Source of the DNA: Bacteroidaceae bacterium
Lineage (GTDB): Bacteria > Bacteroidota > Bacteroidia > Bacteroidales > Bacteroidaceae
DNA length: 64,000 nt
Direction of reading: 5' to 3'
Assembly: GCA_017617235.1 (NCBI GenBank)
Contig: JAFZWQ010000041.1
Span: forward strand, 20,144-84,143
The notes under the pieces are model-generated. The model worked only from the letters and a program-made list of their open reading frames with translations. It was not told the DNA's origin and made no database searches. Shown here piece by piece: positions 49,193 to 58,546 of the stretch (within the stretch, counting starts at the first letter, position 1; each line of letters opens with the position of its first letter). The position numbers were made by a program, and so were the translations under genes.

Positions 49193-51823
49193 ATGAAACG
49201 AAACATCGCACTGTGGATTACTCTGTTTGCCGCCACCTGCCTGAAGGCGCAAGTTCTCCTGCATTGGGTGGGAAACACGCCCCAATCGCAACAACCCGTA
49301 ACGCTGGGCATTCCCTTCGACAAAGGGGAGATGAAAGCCGACCAGGCAGGATGCATCACCAACAACGGAGAGGCACTGCCTACCGACTGCTGGCCCCTGG
49401 CCTACTGGCCCGACGGCAGCGTGAAGTGGATGGCAGCCGCCACAGTAATTCCCCAGGGAGCCGGTCGACTGGCCTATGAGCCCAATAAGCCCCACGAGGC
49501 CTATACGACCTATGAGGCTCATACGGCCTATAAGGCCCAGTCCTTGCTGATAAACACCGGAGCGCTGCAGGCCTACATCCCCTGCAAGGGCAATGCGCTG
49601 ATAGACAGCCTGGTACTGAACGGCACACGGGTGGCGCAGAACGGCACGCTGGTTTGCACCACACAGGACGCGCCCTATCAGGACAACCTGCAGCAGCAGA
49701 GTTTCTGCCACTTCCAGAGTCGGATTGATACGGCCTACATTGAGCGGCAAGGACAGGTGCGCACCGTGGTTCGCATAGACGGACACCATGCGGGAGGCGG
49801 TCGGCAGTGGCTGCCCTTCACCGTGCGTCTGTATTTCTATCAGAGATGCAACGAGGTGAAGATGGTGTATTCGTTTGTCTATGACGGCGACCAGCAGCGC
49901 GACTTCATCTGTGCATTGGGAGTGCGTTTCGAGGTTCCCATGCGCGAACAACTGTATAACCGACACGTGGCCTTTGCCACAGGCAGCGGCGTGTGGGCCG
50001 AGAGTGTGCAGCCCCTGAGCGGCAGACGCATCCTGGCCAACAACCCGCAGTTGGAAGTGCACCAGGTGGCCGGCAAGCGCATCCCCGAACCCGAGACATT
50101 CGACGAGATGGGGCGCAGCCTGTTGCGCAACTGGGCCTCGTGGGGTTCGTTCCGACTGACTCAGCCCAACGACCAGGGTTTCTCGATAGCTAAACGCGCC
50201 CACCCCAACAACCCGTGGATAGGCACACAGACAGGACACAGGGCACAGGGTTACGCCTTTGTGGGTGACGTGAGCGGCGGACTGGGCATCGGCGTGAAGG
50301 ATTTCTGGCAGAGTTATCCCGCATCGCTGCAGGTGGACAGCGCCACAAGCGATGTTGCCCTGTTTACCGCCTACCTGTGGAGCCCCGATGCACCCGCCAT
50401 GGACCTGCGCCACTACGACAACGTGGCACACGACCTGAATGCCAGCTACGAGGATGTGCAGGAAGGCATGTCCACCCCCTACGGCATTGCCCGCACCTCT
50501 ACCCTCACCCTCGTACCCCAGATAATTAAAAATGAAAAATTAAAAATTAAAAATGATAACTCGGAACTCGGAACTCGGAACTCGGAACTGAAAGAGATTG
50601 TCTTCCAAACGGCAAAGCGTCTTTCCGAGGACACTCCCCTACTGCCCACGCCGCAGTACGTGCACCAGAAACGCGCCTTCGGCATCTGGGCACTGCCCGA
50701 CACGTCGACCCCCAAACGCCGACAGGTAGAGGAACTGCTGGACCAGTACCTCGACTTCTACCTGCGCCAGCGCGAACAGCACCATTGGTACGGGTTCTGG
50801 AACTATGGCGACTTCATGCACCAGTACGACCCGGCCCGCCACGAATGGAAATACGACGTGGGCGGCTTTGCCTGGGACAACACCGAGTTGGGCAGTATCT
50901 CGTGGCTATGGTACAGTTTCCTGCGTACGGGACGGGCCGACCTATGGCAACTGGCAACGGCAATGACGCGCCACGTGTCGGAGGTCGATGTCTATCACAT
51001 CGGTGAGATGGCAGGACTAGGGTCGCGACACAACGTATCGCACTGGGGATGCGGAGCCAAGGAAGCACGCATCAGTCAGGCCGCATGGAACCGTTTCCAG
51101 TATTACCTGACCGCCGACGAACGGTTGGGTGACCTGATGACAGACGTGCGCGATGCCGACCAGAAACTGTACAGCATAGACCCCATGCGACTGGCTCTAC
51201 CCCGCGAGAAATATCCCTGCACCGCTCCGGCCCGACTGCGTGTAGGTCCCGACTGGCTGGCCTATGCCGGCAACTGGATGACGGAATACGAGCGCACGCG
51301 CAATCCTATATATAAAAAGAAGATAGAGGCCGGCATGAAGAGCATATCGCGACTGCCCAACGGCATATTCACAGGTCCGGGCGTGTTGGGATTCGACCCC
51401 GCAACGGGAATCCTGTCGTGGGAAGGCGACAAGAACGTAACCCACGCCGAACACCTGACCACCATCATGGGAGGCTTCGAGATACAGCACGAAATAGACG
51501 AGATGCTGCCCAACAAACAATGGCAACGCACGTGGCTGGATTACTGCCGCCAATATCACCTGCGAACCAAAAACACCTTCCGCATAAGCCGACTGAAGGC
51601 ATACGCCGCATGGAAGCTGCAGGACAAACAACTGGCCGAGGAGGCATGGAAGGATATGTGGACATACGGACACAAGCTGCAGCACTACCCCTTCCAGATG
51701 CAGCACATAGCAGGCAGCCAGGTGCCCGAGCCTCTGGACGAAAGCCCGCTGACCACCACCAACGACTGCGCCCTGTGGAGTCTGGAAGCCATCTTCATGC
51801 AGGAGGTGATTCCCCAGGAGTAA
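49193..51823 (+). CDS. PL26-like exo-rhamnogalacturonan lyase (PcRGLX/YetA-type)
   Basis: The 876-aa product has a signal peptide (cleavage near LKAQV). An N-terminal RIFT-barrel-like domain follows ('VTLGIPFDKGEMKAD', 'LPTDCWPLAYWPDGSVKWM') as in PcRGLX/YetA-type proteins, then a long (alpha/alpha)-barrel part with 'YGFWNYGDFMHQYDP', 'HVSEVDVYHIG' and 'GSRHNVSHWGCGAKEARIS'. The family includes exo-acting rhamnogalacturonan lyases. Two repeat inserts are in frame: 9-bp-unit array A2 (residues about 94-116) and AT-rich plus GGAACTC repeats (about 444-467). GH105 next door would process its unsaturated products. Lyase activity is by family only. Confidence 0.75.
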   Translation: MKRNIALWITLFAATCLKAQVLLHWVGNTPQSQQPVTLGIPFDKGEMKADQAGCITNNGEALPTDCWPLAYWPDGSVKWMAAATVIPQGAGRLAYEPNKPHEAYTTYEAHTAYKAQSLLINTGALQAYIPCKGNALIDSLVLNGTRVAQNGTLVCTTQDAPYQDNLQQQSFCHFQSRIDTAYIERQGQVRTVVRIDGHHAGGGRQWLPFTVRLYFYQRCNEVKMVYSFVYDGDQQRDFICALGVRFEVPMREQLYNRHVAFATGSGVWAESVQPLSGRRILANNPQLEVHQVAGKRIPEPETFDEMGRSLLRNWASWGSFRLTQPNDQGFSIAKRAHPNNPWIGTQTGHRAQGYAFVGDVSGGLGIGVKDFWQSYPASLQVDSATSDVALFTAYLWSPDAPAMDLRHYDNVAHDLNASYEDVQEGMSTPYGIARTSTLTLVPQIIKNEKLKIKNDNSELGTRNSELKEIVFQTAKRLSEDTPLLPTPQYVHQKRAFGIWALPDTSTPKRRQVEELLDQYLDFYLRQREQHHWYGFWNYGDFMHQYDPARHEWKYDVGGFAWDNTELGSISWLWYSFLRTGRADLWQLATAMTRHVSEVDVYHIGEMAGLGSRHNVSHWGCGAKEARISQAAWNRFQYYLTADERLGDLMTDVRDADQKLYSIDPMRLALPREKYPCTAPARLRVGPDWLAYAGNWMTEYERTRNPIYKKKIEAGMKSISRLPNGIFTGPGVLGFDPATGILSWEGDKNVTHAEHLTTIMGGFEIQHEIDEMLPNKQWQRTWLDYCRQYHLRTKNTFRISRLKAYAAWKLQDKQLAEEAWKDMWTYGHKLQHYPFQMQHIAGSQVPEPLDESPLTTTNDCALWSLEAIFMQEVIPQE
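49471..49540. repeat. 9-bp-unit repeat array A2 inside the PL26-like gene
   Basis: Units such as GGCCTATGAG, CCCCACGAG and GCCTATAAG repeat with 9-bp spacing and encode YEPNKPHEAYTTYEAHTAYK. It lies within the N-terminal RIFT-barrel region, between 'GAGRLA' and 'SLLINTGAL'. Confidence 0.8.
50521..50592. repeat. AT-rich and GGAACTC repeat insert in the PL26-like gene
   Basis: AATTAAAAATGAAAAATTAA leads into four copies of a 7-bp unit (TCGGAAC). They encode KNEKLKIKND then SELGTRNSEL. The KNEKLKIK part also occurs in the divergent GH105 gene, encoded from the other strand of the same kind of DNA. Confidence 0.8.
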
Positions 51824-51877
51824 AATTGATTTATATCAAGAAACTGCCCACTTTGTGTTAATTTGTGTAAAGTTTCG

Positions 51878-51909
51878 TTGCACAGATTGGCATAAAGTGT
51901 GTACCTTTG
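51878..51909 (+). promoter_or_regulatory. Promoter of the FadL-like gene
   Basis: TTG (51878-51880) and TACCTTTG (51902-51909) are separated by 21 bp. The ATG is at 51980, leaving a leader of about 60 nt. Confidence 0.65.
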
Positions 51910-51979
51910 CACTCGAAATTCGAAATAGGTATCGAAAAATAAGGTAAAAAGATTAAGTTTAATTGAAACGAATAAAACT

Positions 51980-53440
51980 ATGAGAAAGGTATTAATGGCA
52001 GCTGCAATCCTTGGTTTTGCATTTTCTGCTAACAACACGGTAAAGGCCGGTGGTCTGGTAACTAACTCGAACCAGAACGTAAGCTTCCTGCGCCAGATGA
52101 GCCAGGACGGTATCATTGACATCACAGGTCTGTACCTGAACCCCGCAGGTACCGCTTTCCTGAAGGACGGCTGGCACGTATCGGCCAACTGGCAGTTCGC
52201 CACACAGAGCCGCGACATTACCACAACGTTCCCCCTGTTTGCCCAGAATCTGGACAACCCCACCACCACCCACAAGTTCGAGGGTGACGCTTTGGCTCCT
52301 GTTGTTCCCTCGATTCACGTCAGCTACAACAAGGGCAAGTGGAGTGTAAACGGTAACCTGTCGCTGGGTGGCGGCGGTGGTAAGTGCGAATTCGACCAGG
52401 GTATCGGTTCGTTCGAGGCTGCCTATGCCGGCGCTTTGGCTACAAATGTTCCCGCTGCATTGCCCACCCTGCTCACATCCAAACTGATTGAAGCAGGCAT
52501 TCCCGCAGCTGCTGCTCCCACAATAGCGGCTCCCGCCACCTACGACGGTTATTCGCTGAACAGCTATATGAAGGGCCGTCAGTATTATTTCGGACTGTCC
52601 GCCGGTGCCACCTATAAGTTCCTGGACAACTTGGCCGGTTACGTAGGTCTGCGTGCCGTATATGCCACCTGTAACTACAACGGTTTCGTTGAGCCCAGCA
52701 TCGGTTACACCATTCCCGCAAATGCCGGCCTCGGTTTCCCTGGCACAACAGGCAGAGCCGATATGGCAAGCTATGGTATCGACCTGAACTGCGACCAGAC
52801 CGGTTTCGGCCTGACCCCCATCCTGGGTATCGACTACAAGATTAACAAGCACTGGAACATCGCTGCACGTTTCGAGGCAGAGACCAAGTTGCGCCTGAAG
52901 AACAAGACCGAAGCTCGTATTCCCGCTATGGTTGCCGCTAACCCCAGCGCAACGGCTCTGCTGGGTCAGTTCGATGACGGCAAGAAGGTGCCTGCTAACA
53001 TCCCTGCCATTCTGAGTGCAGGTGCCCAGTACAGCCCCATCGAGAAGGTTCGCATCATGGCCGGTTGGCACTACTATTTCGACAAGGCTGCCAAGCAGTA
53101 TAACGGCAAGCAGCACCTCATCGACAAGAACACGCAGGAATTCTCGGCAGGTGCCGAATGGGACTGCTGCAAGTGGGTTACCGTCAGCGGTTCTTGGCAG
53201 AACACCCGTTACGGACTGTCCGATGCTTACATGAACGACCTGTCGTTCAACCTGTCGAACAACATGCTGGGTGTGGGTGTTCGTGTACACGCCAGCAAGA
53301 AGGTTGATGTAGATGCCGGTTACATGCACACTTTCTACAAGGACCGCACGGTTACTACAGCCACAGCCGCTGGTGCCAAGACAGACAAGTACGAGCGTAC
53401 GAACAAGGTATTCGGTGTAGGTGTAAACGTTAACTTCTAA
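51980..53440 (+). CDS. OmpP1/FadL-family outer membrane transport protein
   Basis: The 486-aa product has a signal peptide (cleavage near VKAGG) and the FadL N-terminus 'FLRQMSQDGIIDITGLYLNPAGTAFL', the plug region containing the NPA motif. A 14-strand-type barrel rich in Gly, Tyr and Asn follows and ends in an aromatic residue (VGVNVNF). Relatives pass long-chain fatty acids or other hydrophobic molecules across the outer membrane. Codon choice is strongly biased (many GGT, AAG, AAC), which suggests high expression. It is probably monocistronic; a weak hairpin (TTGCAGT-AATAT-ACTGCAA, 53449-53467) follows. Confidence 0.92.
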   Translation: MRKVLMAAAILGFAFSANNTVKAGGLVTNSNQNVSFLRQMSQDGIIDITGLYLNPAGTAFLKDGWHVSANWQFATQSRDITTTFPLFAQNLDNPTTTHKFEGDALAPVVPSIHVSYNKGKWSVNGNLSLGGGGGKCEFDQGIGSFEAAYAGALATNVPAALPTLLTSKLIEAGIPAAAAPTIAAPATYDGYSLNSYMKGRQYYFGLSAGATYKFLDNLAGYVGLRAVYATCNYNGFVEPSIGYTIPANAGLGFPGTTGRADMASYGIDLNCDQTGFGLTPILGIDYKINKHWNIAARFEAETKLRLKNKTEARIPAMVAANPSATALLGQFDDGKKVPANIPAILSAGAQYSPIEKVRIMAGWHYYFDKAAKQYNGKQHLIDKNTQEFSAGAEWDCCKWVTVSGSWQNTRYGLSDAYMNDLSFNLSNNMLGVGVRVHASKKVDVDAGYMHTFYKDRTVTTATAAGAKTDKYERTNKVFGVGVNVNF

Positions 53441-53448
53441 ACACTTTC

Positions 53449-53467
53449 TTGCAGTAATATACTGCAA
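53449..53467 (+). terminator. Weak terminator hairpin after the FadL-like gene
   Basis: TTGCAGT and ACTGCAA form a 7-bp stem around AATAT. The T run (53483-53490) is 16 bp away, so termination is uncertain. Confidence 0.4.
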
Positions 53468-53489
53468 AGTTGCAAAGTCCAGTTTTTTT

Positions 53490-53536
53490 TCGTACTTTTG
53501 CTGCTAATTATGTAATAATTAATGGCAAAAGTACGA
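53490..53536. promoter_or_regulatory. Promoter and inverted repeat before the CotH gene
   Basis: TCGTACTTTTGC (53490-53501) and GCAAAAGTACGA (53525-53536) are perfect 12-bp inverted copies with a 23-bp spacer. The left arm contains the plus-strand -7 box TACTTTTG (53493-53500); the right arm contains the same box pointing the other way. It may be a bidirectional promoter or an operator. Confidence 0.5.
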
Positions 53537-53542
53537 TTTTTT

Positions 53543-56500
53543 ATGTCCAATTATAATATTTTTTGTAAACGAGGCGTGGTTCTGTTGGCTATGTTGCTGA
53601 CCCTGATTGGCGGAACCCGAGCTGCTCAATGGATTGACGTAACAAAATTCATTGTAAACCCCTCGTTCGATGGCGACGATGTGCACACCGGATGGTCGGG
53701 TACCGCCTTCAACGCTGTCGGCCCGAAGGAAAATGCCGAGCACTTTTCGAAAATCTATGATACGTATCAGGTGATTACGGGACTGAAGGAAGGTCTGTAC
53801 CGCGTGAGCCTCAGTGCCTTCTATCGCATGGGTAACGCCAACGAGGACTATTCCCGCTACACATCGGGCGACTACGAAGAATTCCAGCATGGCAAGCTAT
53901 ACGCCACATCGTCGGACGGTGATTTCGAAACCAGCATTGTGCCTTTGTCCAGTGCGGCCTTGCAGCAGAGTCTGGGCGGCGGTACCAGCACCGTTGGCAA
54001 TGGAGGATGGTGGGGCGGCAACAGCTACTTCGTGCCCAACAACATGGAGGCAGCCCACTATTGGTTCGAAGCCGGATACTACCTGAACCAGCTGGAATGT
54101 ACAGTGGGCAGCGACGGTGTTCTGCAAATCGGCATACGTAAATACACCACATTGAACAACGACTGGACCTGTCTGGACAACTGGAAACTGGAGATGTGGG
54201 GCGAAATGGTGAAGGCCACCGGCATCAAGTTAAACAAGACAAGCATATCGGCAACCGTGGGCGAAATCATACAGTTGTCTGCCACCATCACACCTGCCGA
54301 TGCCACCATCACCCAAGTGGAATGGAAAAGTAGCAACGAAAGCGTTGCCACCGTGGACAAGAACGGTGTGGTAACCATACATGATGCGGGAAAGTCAAAG
54401 ATCACAGCTACCACCACCGATGACAGCAACCTTTCCGCAACATGTACCATAACGGCTACATACAACGAAAGCGGGCTGAAGAACCTAATCATCACCGAAT
54501 TGCAGTCCGAGAATATCGACCAGTTCATGGACCCTTCGTGGAACTACGGCGGATGGGTGGAGTTCTATAACCCCAGCGCCAGCGCTGTTTCGCTGAAGGG
54601 ATGCTGGCTGAGCGACGACCGCGAGAACCTGAAACTGATACACATTACCGAACCCATAGCCATACCCGCAAACGGATACAAAGCCCTGTGGTTCGATCAC
54701 CACGACCAGTACTACCCCACGCAGGTGGACATGAAGCTGGACGTAGAGGGTGGCGCCATATACCTGAGCGACAATAGCGGCAACCTGCTGACCTCGCTGG
54801 TATATCCGACAGCTATCAGCAGAGCTTCGTATGCCCGTGTGAAGCTGGACGAAGACGGATACATGTGGTCCTCGACCCCAACACCCGAAGCACCCAACGA
54901 CGGCATGACGTTTAGCTACGTACAACTGCCAGCACCCGTTGTGGACCTGAATTCGCAAATATTCGGTGCCTCGCTCAACGTCTGCGTGAACATCCCCGCG
55001 GGAACCACCCTGCGCTATACCACAGACGGTACTACACCCACGTTGGAAAACGGACAGGTGTCGACGGATGGACTCTTCCGACCCAGTGAAACCACCGTTT
55101 ACCGGTTCCGCCTGTTTGCCGACAATTATCTGCCCAGCCCCGTTGTCACCCGCAGCTATATCCTGGAGGACAAAACCTTCGCCTTGCCCGTAATGAGCAT
55201 AGCCACCGACTGGAACAATCTGTACAGTCAGGAATACGGAATCTTTACTAAAGGTAACGGCAACGGGCGTCCGGGTAATGGTAAAAACGAACCCTGTAAC
55301 TGGAACATGGACTGGGAGCGTCCCATCAACGTGGAATACATCAACACCGAAGGCGAGATGGTTATCAACCAAGAGACAGCAATGGAGCGCTGCGGCGGAT
55401 GGAGTCGTGCATGGACTCCGTTCTCGTTCAAGGTAAAGGCCAACAAACAGTACGAACTGCAGAACTTCCTGCCCTACGATTTCTTTGAAGAGAAGCCCTA
55501 CCGCAAGCACAAAACACTGCAGGTGCGCAACGGCGGTAACGACAATACATGCCGGTTCAAAGACCCAGCCCTGCAGGAAATCGTGTTCCGCTCGGGACTG
55601 GATGTGGACTGTCAGGGATACCAGCCTGTCATGCACTATTTCAACGGCACCTATGCTGGCGTCATCAACGTACGCGAACCGAATAACAAGCACTATGTCT
55701 ATGCAAACTACGGACTGGACGACGATGAGATAGACCAGTTCGAAATGTCGCCCGACTCGGGTTACATTCAGAAGTGCGGCACCTACGCCAGCATGCAGCA
55801 ATGGTACGATTTGGCTGCCGCCTGCAGCGACGACCGAGCCTACGACGCCATTAAGGAAATGGTGGACATCGACGAATACTGTAACTACATGGCGGTTCAA
55901 CTGTATCTAGGCAACTGGGACTGGCCCCAGAACAACGTGAAAGGTTGGAAACCCATCATGCAAGGCGGCAAGTACCGATTCATCCTGTTCGACATGGACG
56001 GTTCGCTGAACACCACCGATGCCTTCAATACATTCGCCAACAAGCAATACTACACCTTCGACCCGCTGTACGGACAGCCCATAGACCGCTATTATAATAA
56101 GGAAATAGAATTTGTGACTATTTTCAAGAACATGCTGCAGAATGCCGAATTCCGCAAGCAGTTCATCGATACCTACTGCCTTGTGACAGGTTCTGTATTC
56201 GAACCCGAACGCTGTACGGAAATCATCAACGAACTGGCCAACCGCGTAAGCAACAGCCAGAACATCTACAACCCCTTCTACGGAGCACAAAGCACCCCGT
56301 GGAGTACGGCAAATTCACTGATTAGCGGACTGTCGGCATCGCGCCAGAGCACCATGTACGGCACACTACAGAACTACAGCCCACTGGAACTGAAGAACCA
56401 GACGGCACAGTCCATAGGTCTCTGCGCCAACATTCCCGAAGCACGTCTGCTGGTGAACGGACTGCCCGTTCCCACGAACCGTTTCAGCGGAAAGCTCTTT

Positions 56501-57976
56501 GCCCCCATCACCTTACGCGCTCAGGCCCCTGCCGGCTATAAGTTCCTGGGATGGAAGATGACCGAAGGCACCGGACTGACGGAAACCGAGTACCTGATGT
56601 CCACAGAGAGCACATGGAAGTATTACGACAAAGGGTCGCTGGACGGCGAGGAATGGTATACCACCAGCTACGACGATTCGGCATGGGGAATGGGCCAGTC
56701 ACCTCTGGGATATTTCGTGGGCGGAAGCCGATTCACGAACACCTATCTGGACTATGGCGACGATGCCAACAACAAGTATCCCACCTATTACTTCCGCAAC
56801 AACCTTTATTTGGATGAGATACCAGAGGGGAAGATACAGTTGAACTACATCATCGACGACGGATTCATCATCTACATCAACGGTACAGAGGCAGGCCGCT
56901 ACAACATGCCCAGTGGCAAAGCCACCTACAACACATATGCCACCAGTTACGCCAAAGGCAATCCCGACAGCGGCACACTGGACCTGGATGCCAGTCTGTT
57001 CCATAGTGGTAACAACACCATCGCCGTAGAGGTTCATAACAACAATGCCAACTCCACCGACGTACACTGGGAATGCAGCATTTCGCAGAGCGTTACCCAC
57101 AGCGATGGCATAATCGTATGCACCGACGAGGAATACAAGATTCCCGAAGGAAACATGGTGCTCATAGCCTGCTACGACGAAATGTCGGCTCAGGAACGCC
57201 AAGAGGCTGGTCTGTCATCGGCTCCCGTAGTCATCAACGAGGTATCGGCTGGCAACAGCATCTACGTAAACGATTATTTCAAGAAGGACGACTGGGTGGA
57301 ACTATACAACACCACCGACCAGGACATCGACCTGCAAGGCATGTACCTGACGGACCGCAGCGCGAAGCCCGATAAATACCAGATTACAGCGAAGGGAACG
57401 CAGGCCAGCACCATCATCCCCGCACATGGTTACAAGATTATCTGGTGCAGCAAGCGCGACACACAGAATGAGCTACATGCCAACTTCAAACTTGACAATG
57501 AGGACGGCACCGTAATCCGCATTATGGCACAGGACCGTTCGTGGGCCGATAGTCTGGTATACTGCGCACATAATGGTGACCAGACCGTGGGCCGCTACCC
57601 CGATGGTGGCAGCGCTGTTTACTTGATGCCGCAACCCACCATCGCCAAATCGAACCTGCTGAACACATATGCCAAGGTATGGGAATATGTGTCACCCGAG
57701 GACACCACAACGAACACCATACCCACCCTGGCTAGTCGCACGGGTGGCATGAGCATCGCCTATGTGGGTGAGCAGTTGCTTGTCAAGAGCGAGGACGACC
57801 CCTTCATTAACGTATCTGTCTTCACCGCATCGGGTGCCCTCGTCATGTCACAGTCGCTATACCTCGAGACCGGACATGAACGTGTCGGTCTGTCCACCTT
57901 GCCTGCTGGCATCTATGTGGCTCGTGCCCGCGACCGCGAAGGAAATGAATGTGCTACCAAGTTTGCAAAAAAATAA
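53543..57976 (+). CDS. Giant T9SS-type surface protein with CotH kinase-like and lamin-tail domains
   Basis: I prefer the ATG at 53543 (1477 aa); the ATG at 53522 lies inside a promoter-like inverted repeat. After the signal peptide (cleavage near GTRAA) come a beta-sandwich (to about 225), a BIG2 Ig-like domain ('GIKLNKTSISATVGEIIQLSATI', about 230-305), and lamin-tail domain 1 ('NLIITELQSEN', 'GWVEFYNPSASAVSLKGCWL', about 312-450). A chitobiase-like module follows ('TLRYTTDGTTPTLENG'), then a CotH-like region (about 530-860) with 'FNGTYAGVINVREPNNK' and 'FILFDMDGSLN'. A second lamin-tail domain is 'VVINEVSAGNSI' onward (about 1225-1375). A type A T9SS tail ends it ('VFTASGALVMSQSL', 'LPAGIYVARA'). 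CotH proteins can phosphorylate proteins. It heads a three-gene operon. Confidence 0.85.
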   Translation: MSNYNIFCKRGVVLLAMLLTLIGGTRAAQWIDVTKFIVNPSFDGDDVHTGWSGTAFNAVGPKENAEHFSKIYDTYQVITGLKEGLYRVSLSAFYRMGNANEDYSRYTSGDYEEFQHGKLYATSSDGDFETSIVPLSSAALQQSLGGGTSTVGNGGWWGGNSYFVPNNMEAAHYWFEAGYYLNQLECTVGSDGVLQIGIRKYTTLNNDWTCLDNWKLEMWGEMVKATGIKLNKTSISATVGEIIQLSATITPADATITQVEWKSSNESVATVDKNGVVTIHDAGKSKITATTTDDSNLSATCTITATYNESGLKNLIITELQSENIDQFMDPSWNYGGWVEFYNPSASAVSLKGCWLSDDRENLKLIHITEPIAIPANGYKALWFDHHDQYYPTQVDMKLDVEGGAIYLSDNSGNLLTSLVYPTAISRASYARVKLDEDGYMWSSTPTPEAPNDGMTFSYVQLPAPVVDLNSQIFGASLNVCVNIPAGTTLRYTTDGTTPTLENGQVSTDGLFRPSETTVYRFRLFADNYLPSPVVTRSYILEDKTFALPVMSIATDWNNLYSQEYGIFTKGNGNGRPGNGKNEPCNWNMDWERPINVEYINTEGEMVINQETAMERCGGWSRAWTPFSFKVKANKQYELQNFLPYDFFEEKPYRKHKTLQVRNGGNDNTCRFKDPALQEIVFRSGLDVDCQGYQPVMHYFNGTYAGVINVREPNNKHYVYANYGLDDDEIDQFEMSPDSGYIQKCGTYASMQQWYDLAAACSDDRAYDAIKEMVDIDEYCNYMAVQLYLGNWDWPQNNVKGWKPIMQGGKYRFILFDMDGSLNTTDAFNTFANKQYYTFDPLYGQPIDRYYNKEIEFVTIFKNMLQNAEFRKQFIDTYCLVTGSVFEPERCTEIINELANRVSNSQNIYNPFYGAQSTPWSTANSLISGLSASRQSTMYGTLQNYSPLELKNQTAQSIGLCANIPEARLLVNGLPVPTNRFSGKLFAPITLRAQAPAGYKFLGWKMTEGTGLTETEYLMSTESTWKYYDKGSLDGEEWYTTSYDDSAWGMGQSPLGYFVGGSRFTNTYLDYGDDANNKYPTYYFRNNLYLDEIPEGKIQLNYIIDDGFIIYINGTEAGRYNMPSGKATYNTYATSYAKGNPDSGTLDLDASLFHSGNNTIAVEVHNNNANSTDVHWECSISQSVTHSDGIIVCTDEEYKIPEGNMVLIACYDEMSAQERQEAGLSSAPVVINEVSAGNSIYVNDYFKKDDWVELYNTTDQDIDLQGMYLTDRSAKPDKYQITAKGTQASTIIPAHGYKIIWCSKRDTQNELHANFKLDNEDGTVIRIMAQDRSWADSLVYCAHNGDQTVGRYPDGGSAVYLMPQPTIAKSNLLNTYAKVWEYVSPEDTTTNTIPTLASRTGGMSIAYVGEQLLVKSEDDPFINVSVFTASGALVMSQSLYLETGHERVGLSTLPAGIYVARARDREGNECATKFAKK

Positions 57977-57985
57977 TTCAAAACC

Positions 57986-58525
57986 ATGAAGAAAATCTAT
58001 CTTGGCATCGTGGCCGCTCTCGTGCTGGCCGGTTGCACCCCCAAACAGAGTAAGCAACAAGAGTCGCAGGACACACCTGCCACAGAGGACACCCAGACGC
58101 AGGTTGCCACCGAAGGTAAAGAAGCCCCCGACTTCACCCTGCCCGGTCCCGATGACAAACCCATCTCGCTATCTAGTCTGCGCGGCCAGTATGTCGTACT
58201 CGACTTCTGGGGAACCTGGTGCAAATGGTGTGTCAAGGGCATTCCCGACATGAAACGATACTACGATAAATACGAGGGAATGTTCGAGATACTTAGCATC
58301 GACGTAGGCGACGACGAGGACACCTGGCTCCGCGCTATCGATTCCTACGAGATGGACTGGAAACACGTCATCACTGATGAGGAGAGTGCTCAGGAACTGA
58401 ACGAACTATATGCCATCGAGGGCTATCCCACGAAGATTGTCGTAGACCCCATGGGCATTATCGTGAAAGTCGTAGTGGGCGAAGACCCCGAATTCTACAA
58501 ATTCCTCGACGATCTCTTCGAATAA
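57986..58525 (+). CDS. TlpA/ResA-like thioredoxin lipoprotein
   Basis: The 179-aa product has a lipoprotein signal (VLAGC, Cys17), a Gln/Thr-rich linker and a redoxin domain with 'GKEAPDFTLPGPDDKPISLSSLRGQYVVLDFWGTWCKWC'-type order. The active site is C79-K-W-C82, with the cis-Pro in 'IEGYPTKIVVDP' (about 147). Such proteins reduce disulfides or haem-binding cysteines in the periplasm. Here, 9 bp after the CotH protein and 21 bp before GH16, it might help fold exported cysteine-containing products; that is inference. Confidence 0.92.
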   Translation: MKKIYLGIVAALVLAGCTPKQSKQQESQDTPATEDTQTQVATEGKEAPDFTLPGPDDKPISLSSLRGQYVVLDFWGTWCKWCVKGIPDMKRYYDKYEGMFEILSIDVGDDEDTWLRAIDSYEMDWKHVITDEESAQELNELYAIEGYPTKIVVDPMGIIVKVVVGEDPEFYKFLDDLFE

Positions 58526-58546
58526 CAACTAGTCCCCCTGTAAGCC

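Noticed and set aside
49145-50431. 428-codon minus-strand frame with GLIGRIGLVGLIGLIG-like hydrophobic stretch
   Set aside because: It is antisense to the PL26-like gene. The hydrophobic stretch is only the reverse reading of repeat array A2.
51992-53467. 491-codon open frame on the minus strand, longer than the FadL-like gene it overlaps
   Set aside because: It is fully antisense to a clear FadL-family gene with signal peptide and promoter; the frame is open because of the biased codon use of that gene, and its translation shows no family pattern.
54485-55900. 471-codon minus-strand frame
   Set aside because: Antisense to the CotH-domain gene; no family pattern.
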